A stretch of DNA of 38,315 nt from JAYEPK01 sp048569615. GTDB lineage: Archaea > Thermoplasmatota > Penumbrarchaeia > Penumbrarchaeales > Penumbrarchaeaceae. Of this stretch, positions 8,801 to 16,158 are shown piece after piece. A program made the position numbers and the translations under genes. The notes below the pieces were generated by a model. That model had not been told where the DNA came from. It saw nothing but the letters and a program-made list of their open reading frames with translations, and did no database searches. The DNA lies in contig JBLIRK010000033.1 of NCBI GenBank assembly GCA_048569615.1, positions 1-38,315 on the forward strand, written 5' to 3'. Numbering within the stretch: position 1 is the first letter of the stretch; every line of letters starts with the position of its first letter.

Positions 8801-10207
8801 TTCAAGCAGGCCAAGGCCGAGATCATAGACCAGAAGATGGTGGTCACATCCTCCGACGGGGAAAAGTTCGACATGTTCCATCCCAGGGTGAAGATCGTGT
8901 TCCCATCCATGGGCGACCTTGGTACGGTGGGGGCCGAGAAGCTATTGGAGTCCATCGGTGTTAACTCCCTGGCCCTGCCGCCTGCCGATGAGGAGGTGCT
9001 CAAGCTCGGAAAAGCGAACACGACCGGGAAGGAATGCCTGCCCATGATGATCACAACCGGAAGCATGCTGAAGTATCTCAAATACAGAGAGAACGGAAGC
9101 GATGAGGTCATGGTCTATTTCATGCCCACGGCAAACGGCCCCTGCAGGTTCGGACAGTATCATCTCTACCTCGAACTGCTGGTGAGGAAGCTGGAGATCG
9201 AGAACGTCGCCGTGCTTGCATTGACCTCCGAGGACGGCTACGGGGGACTCGGAAATGCCGTGCTTCTGAAAACATGGTTCATAGTCATCATCGCAGATGT
9301 CATGGAGGACATCAGGAACATGCTCCGCGCCAATGCCGTGGACAGGAAGAAGGCCCTCGAGATATTCGACAGGGAATGGAACAGGATAATGGAGGCACTT
9401 GTTAGCACGGGGGGCAAAGGACACAAGACCGGCGTCGGCATGACAGCCAAGGCCCTGACGAAGGACTGGAAGGTCGTCAGGAAGGCGCTGGAGATCGCTG
9501 TGAAGAATCTCAAGGATATACCTATGAAGAACGGGATCGACGATGCGAAGATGATCACCCTGGTGGGGGAGATATTCGTCAGGCACGACGATCTGTCAAG
9601 GAGGTATATCACGAAGAGGCTCGCCGACAGGGGTTTTGTTACCAAGGTGAGCCCCATCCACGAATGGATGTACTATATCGACTACATGGTCCAGAAGAGG
9701 TACAACGTCGATCCGCACCCACTCCCGGAGATATTGAAGAGCAAGGCCAAGACCGCGGTCCAGAAGAAATACGAGAGAGAGATCAAGAAGATGCTCGCCA
9801 GCACCGGTCTCTACAAGTACGAGGAGACGGACATCGACCATATAATCAAGAACGTCCAGCATCTCATTCCGCCGGAGATGGCAGGGGAAGCCATACTTAC
9901 CACCGGGGTATCCATGACGGATATCGTCGATCATTCCTGCGGCATCATCTCCATAGGCCCCTTCGGCTGCATGCCTTCAAGGGTCTGCCAGGCAATACTC
10001 ACGGAGACCATGACTGACGAGGGGAAGCTGGAGATCACAAATGATGAGGTCGTGAGAAGGGTCCTGAAGGACACGAAGAACCTGCCGTTCCTCTCCATCG
10101 AGAGCGACGGGGGGCCGTTCCCCCAGATAATCGAGGCGAACTTCGAGGCCTTCTGCCTCCAGGCGGACAGGCTTCACCAGAAGATGCTAAAGGCAAGAAA
10201 TTCATGA
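5855..10207 (+). CDS. Giant acyl-CoA dehydratase activase: two BadF/HgdC-type ATPase modules fused to DUF2229 and HgdB-like parts
   Basis: This 1450-residue protein belongs to the large CoA-substrate-specific enzyme activase family. The first ATPase module (to ~280) has CASGTGEFFL (C126) and SRCTVFCKSDC (C164, C168). Its phosphate-1 loop, GICLGGSTVT, departs from the usual form. The second module (from ~303) is canonical: GLDVGSTTTK, EIGGQDAKY, CSAGTGSFLEE (C427) and QCAAFISSD (C467). A DUF2229-like part follows (~660-960), with GAPFCYPAEITHG, then an HgdB-like part with GKECLPMMITTGS and GPCRFGQY. The ATG at 5855 is preferred since AAAGGGTG precedes it and domain likeness begins there; a TTG at 5795 and an ATG at 5831 are in frame. 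It probably works with the two genes upstream; its substrate is not evident. Confidence 0.9.
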   Translation: MRSLGICLGGSTVTIVELMKEEGSRPKVGTVIIEAHEGDPKSILSKQIGSLDMTSFDRIAITGRRFRKLVNLSSISEPEAVEHALEFVNPKKKHYNALVSAGGETFMVYVLDDDGKITDVHTGSKCASGTGEFFLQQIRRMGVNIQEAMEQGKDSPSHKLSSRCTVFCKSDCTHATNKGIPKGEVVAGLCEMMAHKIIELLKKIPKKDIIMVGGTSQNTLMVESLREEIDGLDIPGSAPYFEALGAALWALGNKTKPFQGTDKLYFTDRSSFDHLPRLTLFEDKVHFKTINVEQAEEGDRCIIGLDVGSTTTKAVLLRTGDDAILGSIYLRTLGDPVKASRQCYAALSEQVSVPVNIVGLGVCGSGRQIAGLHALTDGILNEIIAHATAAVHFDKEVDTIFEIGGQDAKYTYITNGVPSDYAMNEACSAGTGSFLEESAKETLGIRMEDIADVAMKGTNPPNFNDQCAAFISSDIKRASHEGMEREDIVGGLVYSICMNYINRVKGSRPVGEKVFMQGGVCLNRAVPIAMASLTGKEVVVPPMPHLAGAYGVALAIKERIDKGLLAEGKFDLDELANREVEYLDPFTCQGGKEKCDLRCKVARIKIEGKVYPFGGACNRYYNLRHSVEYDVEKLNLPALREKLVFHDFADDKSANEKGARTIGINRTYLIATYYPMFHTFFTRLGMKVMLSDEVDEEGTDLIGAPFCYPAEITHGMFMNLIKKKPDYIFLPHIRGIHVKKGYMAAQACPLTQSEPFYLRQTFKQQIEENGIKLITDTLNMMKGMEKGREVMIKIARDLGFSRKDADSAFDAALRKQEALFARFKKIGREVLKDIESDRGSMAIVLFGRSYNAFVKEANMGIPQKIASRGFYVIPYDFLPYEDEEMYRHMFWSQGQMILKAARIVERHPQLFGTFITNFSCGPDSYIITYFRDMMGMKPSLTLELDSHTADAGLETRIEAAIDIFKGYRQLRQQEQLKKKKSKFKQAKAEIIDQKMVVTSSDGEKFDMFHPRVKIVFPSMGDLGTVGAEKLLESIGVNSLALPPADEEVLKLGKANTTGKECLPMMITTGSMLKYLKYRENGSDEVMVYFMPTANGPCRFGQYHLYLELLVRKLEIENVAVLALTSEDGYGGLGNAVLLKTWFIVIIADVMEDIRNMLRANAVDRKKALEIFDREWNRIMEALVSTGGKGHKTGVGMTAKALTKDWKVVRKALEIAVKNLKDIPMKNGIDDAKMITLVGEIFVRHDDLSRRYITKRLADRGFVTKVSPIHEWMYYIDYMVQKRYNVDPHPLPEILKSKAKTAVQKKYEREIKKMLASTGLYKYEETDIDHIIKNVQHLIPPEMAGEAILTTGVSMTDIVDHSCGIISIGPFGCMPSRVCQAILTETMTDEGKLEITNDEVVRRVLKDTKNLPFLSIESDGGPFPQIIEANFEAFCLQADRLHQKMLKARNS

Positions 10208-10220
10208 ATGCGTAATAACC

Positions 10221-10250
10221 GTTCCGTGGTCATGTCTTCGGAACACTTTT
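10221..10250 (+). terminator. Hairpin plus T-run after the giant activase gene
   Basis: GTTCCG (10221-10226) pairs with CGGAAC (10239-10244) across a 12-base loop and is followed by ACTTTT. It lies between two convergent genes, where termination is needed. Archaea often terminate on T-runs alone, so the hairpin may be incidental. Confidence 0.35.
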
Positions 10251-10298
10251 AAAATGAATCATAAGTGAAAATGTCGTGTTTTCATGGCACCGGTCTGC

Positions 10299-11216
10299 TT
10301 ATTTTCTTCGAACAAATTTTACCGCAGCTATCAAAAGAAGGGAAAATACCAGCAGTGAAATGCCGAGGGCATCTGAATCCTTCTTCTTATCTTCCCCTTC
10401 AATATCATCGTCCTCGTTTCCGGATACTCCTCCGGGGATGTTGTCATCATCGTCAACGATATCATCATCGTCCGTTATGTTGTCATCGTCGTCAACGATA
10501 TCATCGTCCATTATATCATCGTCAACTATGTCATCGTCAACGATATCATCGTCATCTCCCGCGGATGTGTCCACCAGATAGAACTCACCGCCATCGACCG
10601 CTTCGACTGACATCGTGACCTGCGTGCCGTCGTCGAATACCGCCAGGAGATCATAATCCACCGGATTATCGTATTCAAGTAGTGTGACGCTCAGTACATC
10701 ATCTGTATACAGGTTCCAGATACCGAGGAGATCTACTCCCCAGCTGTCAGAGTCGGTTGGGGACAGGAACAGATATTCGACCGATGCCGCAGTTTCAACG
10801 TATATGTCGATAAAAATCAATTGATCGGAAAATCCGTATTCCTCGTAATCCAGATTGAATTCGCTGAAGATGATCTCGGAACCGTCAGCCACCGTATAGG
10901 TCCCGGTCCACACGTCAAAATCCTCGTCAAGTATGAGGACGTCATATTCCCCGGGTAACATGTAGAGCAGGAGCGAATCATACGGAGACATCGTTATCGC
11001 TCCGGTTGTATCTATGACATCTCCTCCGTAATAATCGGTGTCCGAGGGGCTGATGAAGAGGTAGTAGATGCTCCATTCGAGATAATTGGTGAACGTGACC
11101 GAGGCCAGATCGTTCATATCAAGGACCACCTCGGCGGATACCCCAGCGGGCACCATACTCGCGCATAGGAAAATTCCGAAAATCATGGAAATTATCGCTT
11201 TTGACCTGAATACCAT
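10299..11216 (-). CDS. Secreted, C-terminally anchored protein with two beta-rich repeats and an Asp-rich stalk
   Basis: This ~305-residue protein begins with a signal peptide (AIISMIFGIFLCASMVPAGVSA). Two similar domains follow, recognisable by YYLFISPSDTDYYGGD and YLFLSPTDSDSWGVDLLG, each ending in a short strand-rich stretch with a YDVLILD or YDLLAVFDD core. A low-complexity acidic linker of repeated DDDIVDD units leads to a single transmembrane helix (ISLLVFSLLLIAAVKFV) and the basic tail RRK. It is probably displayed outside the membrane on the acidic stalk. The ATG at 11216 is preferred over an upstream codon at 11255 because it precedes the signal peptide directly and has GTGGGGG before it. 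No enzymatic motif is visible. Confidence 0.8.
   Translation of the reverse strand: MVFRSKAIISMIFGIFLCASMVPAGVSAEVVLDMNDLASVTFTNYLEWSIYYLFISPSDTDYYGGDVIDTTGAITMSPYDSLLLYMLPGEYDVLILDEDFDVWTGTYTVADGSEIIFSEFNLDYEEYGFSDQLIFIDIYVETAASVEYLFLSPTDSDSWGVDLLGIWNLYTDDVLSVTLLEYDNPVDYDLLAVFDDGTQVTMSVEAVDGGEFYLVDTSAGDDDDIVDDDIVDDDIMDDDIVDDDDNITDDDDIVDDDDNIPGGVSGNEDDDIEGEDKKKDSDALGISLLVFSLLLIAAVKFVRRK
10441..10557 (-). repeat. Low-complexity tandem repeat coding for the Asp-rich stalk
   Basis: Short units built around TCATCGTC and AACGATATCATCGTC (plus strand) repeat imperfectly through this stretch and encode DDDIVDD-type units on the minus strand. Such tracts change copy number easily, so stalk length may vary between strains. 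Confidence 0.8.
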
Positions 11217-11317
11217 TGTATTGCCCCCACTAGTGAATCTACCGGATACCGGCATGATGGAATCACCGCATCCAGATAAATAGATTTTCGTTTACTAGCA
11301 ACGAATTTTCGATATCG

Positions 11318-11325
11318 TTATATAT
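11318..11325 (+). promoter_or_regulatory. TATA-like box for the small secreted protein at 11367
   Basis: TTATATAT lies about 45 bases upstream of the ATG at 11367. A transcript beginning near 11345 would carry the ribosome-binding site AAGGGTGA (11355-11362). Confidence 0.5.
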
Positions 11326-11366
11326 CAACGGCAAACATCCCATGACGGGGCTGTAAGGGTGATAAT

Positions 11367-11870
11367 ATGAAGCTGTTACCTCTAATGATAATCGGAATGA
11401 TGGTGTGTACGGGATTTTTCATTTTAATTCCCGACGAGACCAACGCCGCTACCAATTGGGAAGCAAAACACCTTTATTATGACCAGTGGCTTTATTTCGA
11501 GATAGGAACCCTGGACCAGGGGACCAAGGTTGAATACGGTGTTAGAGTGACAACTCCAGACGAGTCCGTGAACGTAGCCATCATGGACTCCACCAATTAT
11601 GCTGCCTTCTCTTCCGGCGGTGGGGAGTCGCTCGTGGGATGGCACACCGAATTCCAGGTGAGGACACGCGAGGCTGAGGTCGAGATACCATACCAGCAGC
11701 AGTGGTATTTCGTGGTCCTGTCCGATAGCGGTGCGGAGATCGACATCGAATACTATGTCAATGTTATCGAGGAAGAAGAAAACGGAGGTATCTGCGGCGG
11801 AACAATGCTTGCGGCAATGCTCCTCGTATTCGCCACCCTTGGCATCATCACCATAATCAAGAAAAGATGA
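11367..11870 (+). CDS. Small secreted protein with C-terminal CGG-helix-basic anchor
   Basis: This 167-residue protein has an N-terminal signal peptide (LMIIGMMVCTGFFILI), a beta-rich extracytoplasmic domain with WYFVVLSDSG near its end, then an acidic EEEEN stretch, ICGG, one transmembrane helix and the tail KKR. The same layout is found in the gene at 16159: VNVAIMDS versus INIYIISS, WYFVVLS versus YYIVILN, and ICGG versus LCGG before the helix. Both genes also share an almost identical start region (AAGGGTGATAATATGA here). I read them as diverged paralogues. The domain faintly resembles PPC/GOLD-type beta sandwiches, but no function can be named. Confidence 0.75.
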   Translation: MKLLPLMIIGMMVCTGFFILIPDETNAATNWEAKHLYYDQWLYFEIGTLDQGTKVEYGVRVTTPDESVNVAIMDSTNYAAFSSGGGESLVGWHTEFQVRTREAEVEIPYQQQWYFVVLSDSGAEIDIEYYVNVIEEEENGGICGGTMLAAMLLVFATLGIITIIKKR

Positions 11871-11913
11871 TACAAATCGGACCAATGCGGCGATGTAGCT
11901 GTGCTTGTTATCT

Positions 11914-13575
11914 TCATAATTCCGTTGCTATGTATGTTTCGGTCTTTCTTCTGCTCTTCAAGAATAGGAGTAACGAGCCGGAAGCAATAAGAACAACACC
12001 AGCTGAGGCGATCGATACGGGAACCCATATCTGGAATGCATCCAGAACAGAGTGGACCTCCTTAATGACACCGACCATTTTCGACTTTACATCATCCGTG
12101 AAGCTGACCTTCATTCCGAATACGGTTATGACCTCGTTGGAGAGCGGAATCAACAATTCGTGGTAGAGCTCGGATACTTCCATCAAGGTGCTCGATGTGT
12201 TATCCGGGAGCCGGACCTCGAAATCCGCCACTTCCTCGTCCACGATGCTTATGGGTCCCGAATTCCTCACTCTTATTGTCCCCTGTATCCTGTAATCCAC
12301 CATGAAGCCGGTTCTGCTGTCGAGGTACCATTCCTGGACAGCATCCATAAGATACTGGGTTCCCGGATGCCTATAGACCGGGAAAAGAGCGTTTCCGGCT
12401 TCGACCTCGATGTCTTTGCTCTCCATTCTGAACAGCATCACCTGGATCCCGGAAAACTGGTCGGGGCCCTGATATTTGGCAATCCCCTCGGACCTGGATA
12501 TCTCGTCCCAAATGCTGTAGTCCCTCTCCTCTACCTGTCCGACCGGGAACGAATGAAGCCCTGTACGAAGGGTGCCTTCGTATCCAGGGATGTATCTGTA
12601 TGTGGAGCGGTCAACGGCGTAGGTTTCCCTCTGATAAGGGTCCTGGACATCGATCACCTCTCCGGTGTTCTTGTCGTAGTAGGTGATCACCAGCTGATAT
12701 ACGGCGATGTTCCGGTCCTCCGGGTCGATGCCGCCGTAGATCCTCGTCTCCTTCACGACCTCGTACTTCTCCCTGGTGCCCAATACATCGTCGTTCCGGA
12801 CCCACAGCTCTTCCTCCGAGTACCTCACCTCCTCTTCCTGGACGGTGAGCAGGGTGGTGTCCGGAAACTGCATCTTCACCTCCAGATCCAGCTGCAGATC
12901 CACAGGTATCGAGGTTCTCGGATCCAGGACATACCTCGTACTGTCGCTGTAGAGCATACCGAAGCTGCCGTCGGCCATGTACTCCGAGAAGTCCGACATC
13001 GCCCCTCCCCCGCCTCCGGACGAGGGGATGGAATCCATATCCTCGAGACGCTCCCCGGCAAGTCTGAGCGAATATGAGTAGGATTCCCATCCTCCGGAAT
13101 AGACTATGCCCTCGTAATGGGCCGTGACATTCCTTTTCAGCACGGGATTGAATATCCGATAATCCCTTTTCTCGAGGCCCCCTGCGGGGAATGAAGGTCC
13201 TTCTTCGAACGAGAGCTGGTCGGGGGATTCAAAGAGCAGGGACCCTGTCCCCGGCTCGTAGATGCCGTCGGACCTTATCTCCATCTGCTTCCAGACCGGT
13301 CTCAGATCGTCATCGGTTATGTCCGGGATCTCGCCTTCGCTGGCAGTCATTGGCTCATCGGAGGATGACCACGCTATGGAGGGGAGCGCGATCTGGCCCT
13401 CCATGAGGGCACCGTTCCCAAGGAGGTCCTCGAGGTCGCCCTGCTGCTCACCTCTCCATTCCATGACCTTAGGAACAATAATGGGGTTCCACGACAATGC
13501 GAGGAGCAGCATGAGTGTTCCCGACGAGAGGAGCATTATCGATGTTCTTCTTGCTCTCCTTGTTCCCTTGTCCAT
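11914..13575 (-). CDS. Two-anchor membrane protein, DUF3068-like
   Basis: This 553-residue protein has a transmembrane helix near each end (TSIMLLSSGTLMLLLAL and VWVPVSIASAGVVLIASGSLLLFL) and a large, mostly beta extracytoplasmic domain between. The layout and motifs resemble the DUF3068 (PorA-like) family. An internal duplication is visible: FPAGGLEKRDYRIFNP (near residue 150) recurs as FPVGQVEERDYSIWDE (near 345), each followed by a YEG/YQG strand. VYQLVITYYDKNTGEVIDV also fits the family. A glycine run occurs near residue 190. Its role is unknown; in actinobacteria related proteins are envelope-associated. It diverges from the membrane protein at 13737. Confidence 0.75.
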   Translation of the reverse strand: MDKGTRRARRTSIMLLSSGTLMLLLALSWNPIIVPKVMEWRGEQQGDLEDLLGNGALMEGQIALPSIAWSSSDEPMTASEGEIPDITDDDLRPVWKQMEIRSDGIYEPGTGSLLFESPDQLSFEEGPSFPAGGLEKRDYRIFNPVLKRNVTAHYEGIVYSGGWESYSYSLRLAGERLEDMDSIPSSGGGGGAMSDFSEYMADGSFGMLYSDSTRYVLDPRTSIPVDLQLDLEVKMQFPDTTLLTVQEEEVRYSEEELWVRNDDVLGTREKYEVVKETRIYGGIDPEDRNIAVYQLVITYYDKNTGEVIDVQDPYQRETYAVDRSTYRYIPGYEGTLRTGLHSFPVGQVEERDYSIWDEISRSEGIAKYQGPDQFSGIQVMLFRMESKDIEVEAGNALFPVYRHPGTQYLMDAVQEWYLDSRTGFMVDYRIQGTIRVRNSGPISIVDEEVADFEVRLPDNTSSTLMEVSELYHELLIPLSNEVITVFGMKVSFTDDVKSKMVGVIKEVHSVLDAFQIWVPVSIASAGVVLIASGSLLLFLKSRRKTETYIATEL

Positions 13576-13602
13576 GAAAGGTCAATGTCCTAAAGGAAGA
13601 TA

Positions 13603-13612
13603 CTCTTTTAAC
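13603..13612 (-). promoter_or_regulatory. TATA-like box for the DUF3068-like gene
   Basis: Read on the minus strand the element is GTTAAAAGAG, about 30 bases upstream of the ATG at 13575, which suits a leaderless or very short-leader transcript. Confidence 0.4.
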
Positions 13613-13634
13613 CTGACATTGTAGGTTGCTTTAT

Positions 13635-13658
13635 AAAAATCAAGTAAAATTGATTTTT
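13635..13658. promoter_or_regulatory. Perfect 9-bp inverted repeat in a divergent promoter region
   Basis: AAAAATCAA (13635-13643) is mirrored by TTGATTTTT (13650-13658) across a 6-base spacer (GTAAAA). It sits between the divergent start codons at 13575 and 13737. A symmetric site at this place could bind a dimeric regulator of one or both genes. Confidence 0.4.
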
Positions 13659-13736
13659 GTTCTTCCATATCCATAACTAATTCGTCATTGTACGTATTTC
13701 TTTCTAAATTCCTACCACAAAGGCTAAATTAATGCT

Positions 13737-14996
13737 ATGGCGAATACACTCCCCATGGGAGAGCCTGTCCGGGGGATCATCGTCGATGAAGAAACAGATG
13801 ATGATTTCGACGTGGACACCTCGGAATATGGACAGGTTTACCATGGATTGGTGAGAAGGAGGAAAAGAGCGGGGAAGGTACTGATATGGACCGGGGCAGT
13901 CCAGATGATCTTCATCTTCTTCATTGCATTCCTATTTTTCCGGGAAGCCTACTACATTAACCAGGAGATCGAGGAATACGAACCCGAAAGCATCCTCGAA
14001 GAGCTATTTGCTGAATTGATCGTTGCCTTGATGGTATTGGCTTGGGCTAGCAATATTTTATTGGGAATGATCGTAGTGGCCTTTGGAACGGCATTCCTCA
14101 CACTTTTTTTTCTGGCAATCGCCATGATCAAGGGAAAACCATTGAGGGGAATCAGGAACGGAACCATCGGGATGTTGATCTTCACTTTCGTCCTTGCCAT
14201 ACTTTCAGCAATAGTCGCCTACCTTTTCTTAAGGGTGGATGAGGTCTATATGACAAATGTGTTCGTGATCGAAACACTGCTGCTTGCCGGGACAATAAGT
14301 GTGTTTTTCTTCGTATTGAACGAGATAAGAGAGACGGCTTCGACCTTCGAACCGGACCCTCCGTACCCCGGAGCGGAGCTTTTCCTTAGGAGCATTGATG
14401 TGGAACCGAGGTGGAAGAGCGGTGAGCCGTACGATGCCGGAGAGGTCCGAAGAATGAGGGAATACTACTTCATCAACTATCCCAGACTGGGGAAGGGGAT
14501 CTTCAGATCATCCATGATCCTGCTCATCATCCAGATGATCGCGTTGATCGTCGCCGTTCCGATCTTTCCCCATCTCATAGGTGAATGGAAGGGGGCGCCG
14601 TTCGAACCCGTTGACCTGGTGGACTTCACACATTACGGCCCAGTCGAAATATCCCTTTTCGTATTTCTCATTTCAACGGCGATCTCCATACCAGGTCTGA
14701 TCTTCCTCATCTCCAGGACCAGGAAGATGACCCTGATGAATATGAAAGTGAAGGCGAACACCGTCCGCAAATGGTATGCTGTCATCATTATATTGGTCCT
14801 CATTTTCGGATGCATTCCGGTGTATCTTCTTATCTACCCGCTGCTATGGATCGGAGCTGTGGTGATGACGATATTCCTCCTGACGATGCTCATGTCCGTT
14901 ATTCCTCTTGTGAAGACCCTAAGGGGGGTTATGGTGACCGAGATAATATTGACCGGCGAGAGCAACCGTTTTCATCCTGTTGTCGAAGGGATCTGA
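13737..14996 (+). CDS. Polytopic membrane protein of unknown function (about nine helices)
   Basis: This 419-residue protein has an acidic cytoplasmic-looking N-terminal region (DEETDDDFDVDT), a basic RRRKRAGK stretch, and about nine hydrophobic segments near residues 46-67, 92-112, 113-135, 142-165, 175-198, 258-280, 303-327, 345-365 and 368-390. A soluble loop with FEPDPPYPG and EPRWKSGEP separates the first five helices from the last four. No transporter or enzyme motif was recognised. The ATG lies close behind an AT-rich stretch (CTTTCTAAATT near 13700), so the gene may be leaderless. Confidence 0.75.
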   Translation: MANTLPMGEPVRGIIVDEETDDDFDVDTSEYGQVYHGLVRRRKRAGKVLIWTGAVQMIFIFFIAFLFFREAYYINQEIEEYEPESILEELFAELIVALMVLAWASNILLGMIVVAFGTAFLTLFFLAIAMIKGKPLRGIRNGTIGMLIFTFVLAILSAIVAYLFLRVDEVYMTNVFVIETLLLAGTISVFFFVLNEIRETASTFEPDPPYPGAELFLRSIDVEPRWKSGEPYDAGEVRRMREYYFINYPRLGKGIFRSSMILLIIQMIALIVAVPIFPHLIGEWKGAPFEPVDLVDFTHYGPVEISLFVFLISTAISIPGLIFLISRTRKMTLMNMKVKANTVRKWYAVIIILVLIFGCIPVYLLIYPLLWIGAVVMTIFLLTMLMSVIPLVKTLRGVMVTEIILTGESNRFHPVVEGI

Positions 14997-15038
14997 GAGA
15001 CGGAAAGCTTTTTCCTTTAGGCATCAGTTGCCTGGACA

Positions 15039-16100
15039 TTGAATCCATTAACACACCTCGGGACCGCTCTCCTTCTCGCCACCGTATTCGGCTTCAGGGG
15101 CAGGAAGAGATGGTTCATAGGCATAATAGGAATGCTCCCCGATGCTGATGTGATCTCAAGCTACGGCCTCTACTATTTCGACAAGCTCTTCGGTTTCGAC
15201 CATGCGACCTACAACACATTGTTCTATCTCTTAGAGCACAGGGAGTTCACCCATTCGTTCCTTTTCATCATCATTGTCATGGGCATCGTCGGGCTCGCAA
15301 CAAGGAAGGGTTGGTACACTGCTGTATCCGGAGTGGCATTGTTCTCTCATTTCACCCTGGACTACTTCACGACCTGGAAGGTCAGGCCAGGCTTTCCGTT
15401 GGATATGGGAGCCTCGACAATGGGGGTGCTCTTCTTCTTCGATCCCGTGATCAACATCACCGCAGTGTTGATCATTCCCCTAGTGATCCTAGCGGACCTG
15501 AAAGGAAAAGGGAAGCTCAAGGAGAGATTCACCAGGTTCCACTCCTGGTTCAATGGGAAGCAGGTGAAGTTCTCGGTGACCTGCCTGCTGGTCATTCTGG
15601 TCTATATCATACTTATGACCGGGGGCAAGACCGCCCTTGTCGCTTATCTTTCGGAGAGGGAGGATGCGGACATCTCCTTCCGGAACACATACCCCCTGTA
15701 TTTTTCGACATATCTAACTGCCTATCCCGAGAACGAGACGCACTACAAGGTCATCGAGGCATCCTTCATCTGGGGTCCTGCAAGGGAGCGCTCGGTACCT
15801 ATGCTGACCTTCGAGAACGTATCGCAGGAGGAGGGGAGCCCATATCAGAGGAGGGCCATGGACCTCTACGGTCAGAGCCTTCCGGGTGAGATCGACCTGC
15901 CTGTCTGCGAGGTCCGGAAGGAGGGGAGCAATATCACGGTGCAGGTCCAGGATGCGAGGAACTTCCTTCTGGGCACCTGGGCCTATTTCAAGCCCACCTA
16001 CAGGTTCCACTTCCAGGAGGGTAGCACGGATGATTTCTGGGTGGAGGTCAGGCACCCCGACCCAAGATGGCTGAAGGTGGAGAACAACAGATTCGAATGA
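15039..16100 (+). CDS. Membrane-bound metal-dependent hydrolase, YdjM/DUF457 family
   Basis: The N-terminal half is a clear YdjM-type integral membrane hydrolase: PLTHLGTALLLA, GMLPDADVIS, EHREFTHSFLF and FSHFTLDYFTTW carry the histidine and aspartate residues thought to bind metal. Several membrane helices surround these motifs. The C-terminal part (after ~residue 190) has a further helix and a soluble extracytoplasmic domain beginning near YLSEREDADISF. The start is TTG at 15039, chosen because the family begins with Met-x-Pro-Leu-Thr-His. A small inverted repeat (AGGCA/TGCCT, 15019-15033) lies just upstream. The substrate is unknown; phospholipid is a guess from the family. Confidence 0.83.
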   Translation: MNPLTHLGTALLLATVFGFRGRKRWFIGIIGMLPDADVISSYGLYYFDKLFGFDHATYNTLFYLLEHREFTHSFLFIIIVMGIVGLATRKGWYTAVSGVALFSHFTLDYFTTWKVRPGFPLDMGASTMGVLFFFDPVINITAVLIIPLVILADLKGKGKLKERFTRFHSWFNGKQVKFSVTCLLVILVYIILMTGGKTALVAYLSEREDADISFRNTYPLYFSTYLTAYPENETHYKVIEASFIWGPARERSVPMLTFENVSQEEGSPYQRRAMDLYGQSLPGEIDLPVCEVRKEGSNITVQVQDARNFLLGTWAYFKPTYRFHFQEGSTDDFWVEVRHPDPRWLKVENNRFE

Positions 16101-16104
16101 AAAG

Positions 16105-16113
16105 CAAATATAT
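16105..16113 (+). promoter_or_regulatory. TATA-like box for the small secreted protein at 16159
   Basis: CAAATATAT is about 50 bases upstream of the ATG, giving a ~24-base leader that carries AAAGGTGA (16147-16154). Box, ribosome site and spacing match those of the paralogue at 11367. Confidence 0.5.
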
Positions 16114-16158
16114 CCAGCACAGCATCTACATGGCCCGGGGATATTCAAAGGTGATATT

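Noticed and set aside
10441..10557. CRISPR-like repeat array
   Set aside because: The units are short, lack unique spacers, and encode a low-complexity acidic stalk.
10276..10581. Serine-rich plus-strand ORF behind CTTTTAAAATG
   Set aside because: It is the antisense of the Asp-rich stalk repeat; the serine runs come from reversed GAT/GAC codons.
12052..13077. 341-codon plus-strand frame inside the DUF3068-like gene
   Set aside because: The minus-strand gene has two membrane anchors, an internal repeat and a promoter; the plus frame has none of these.
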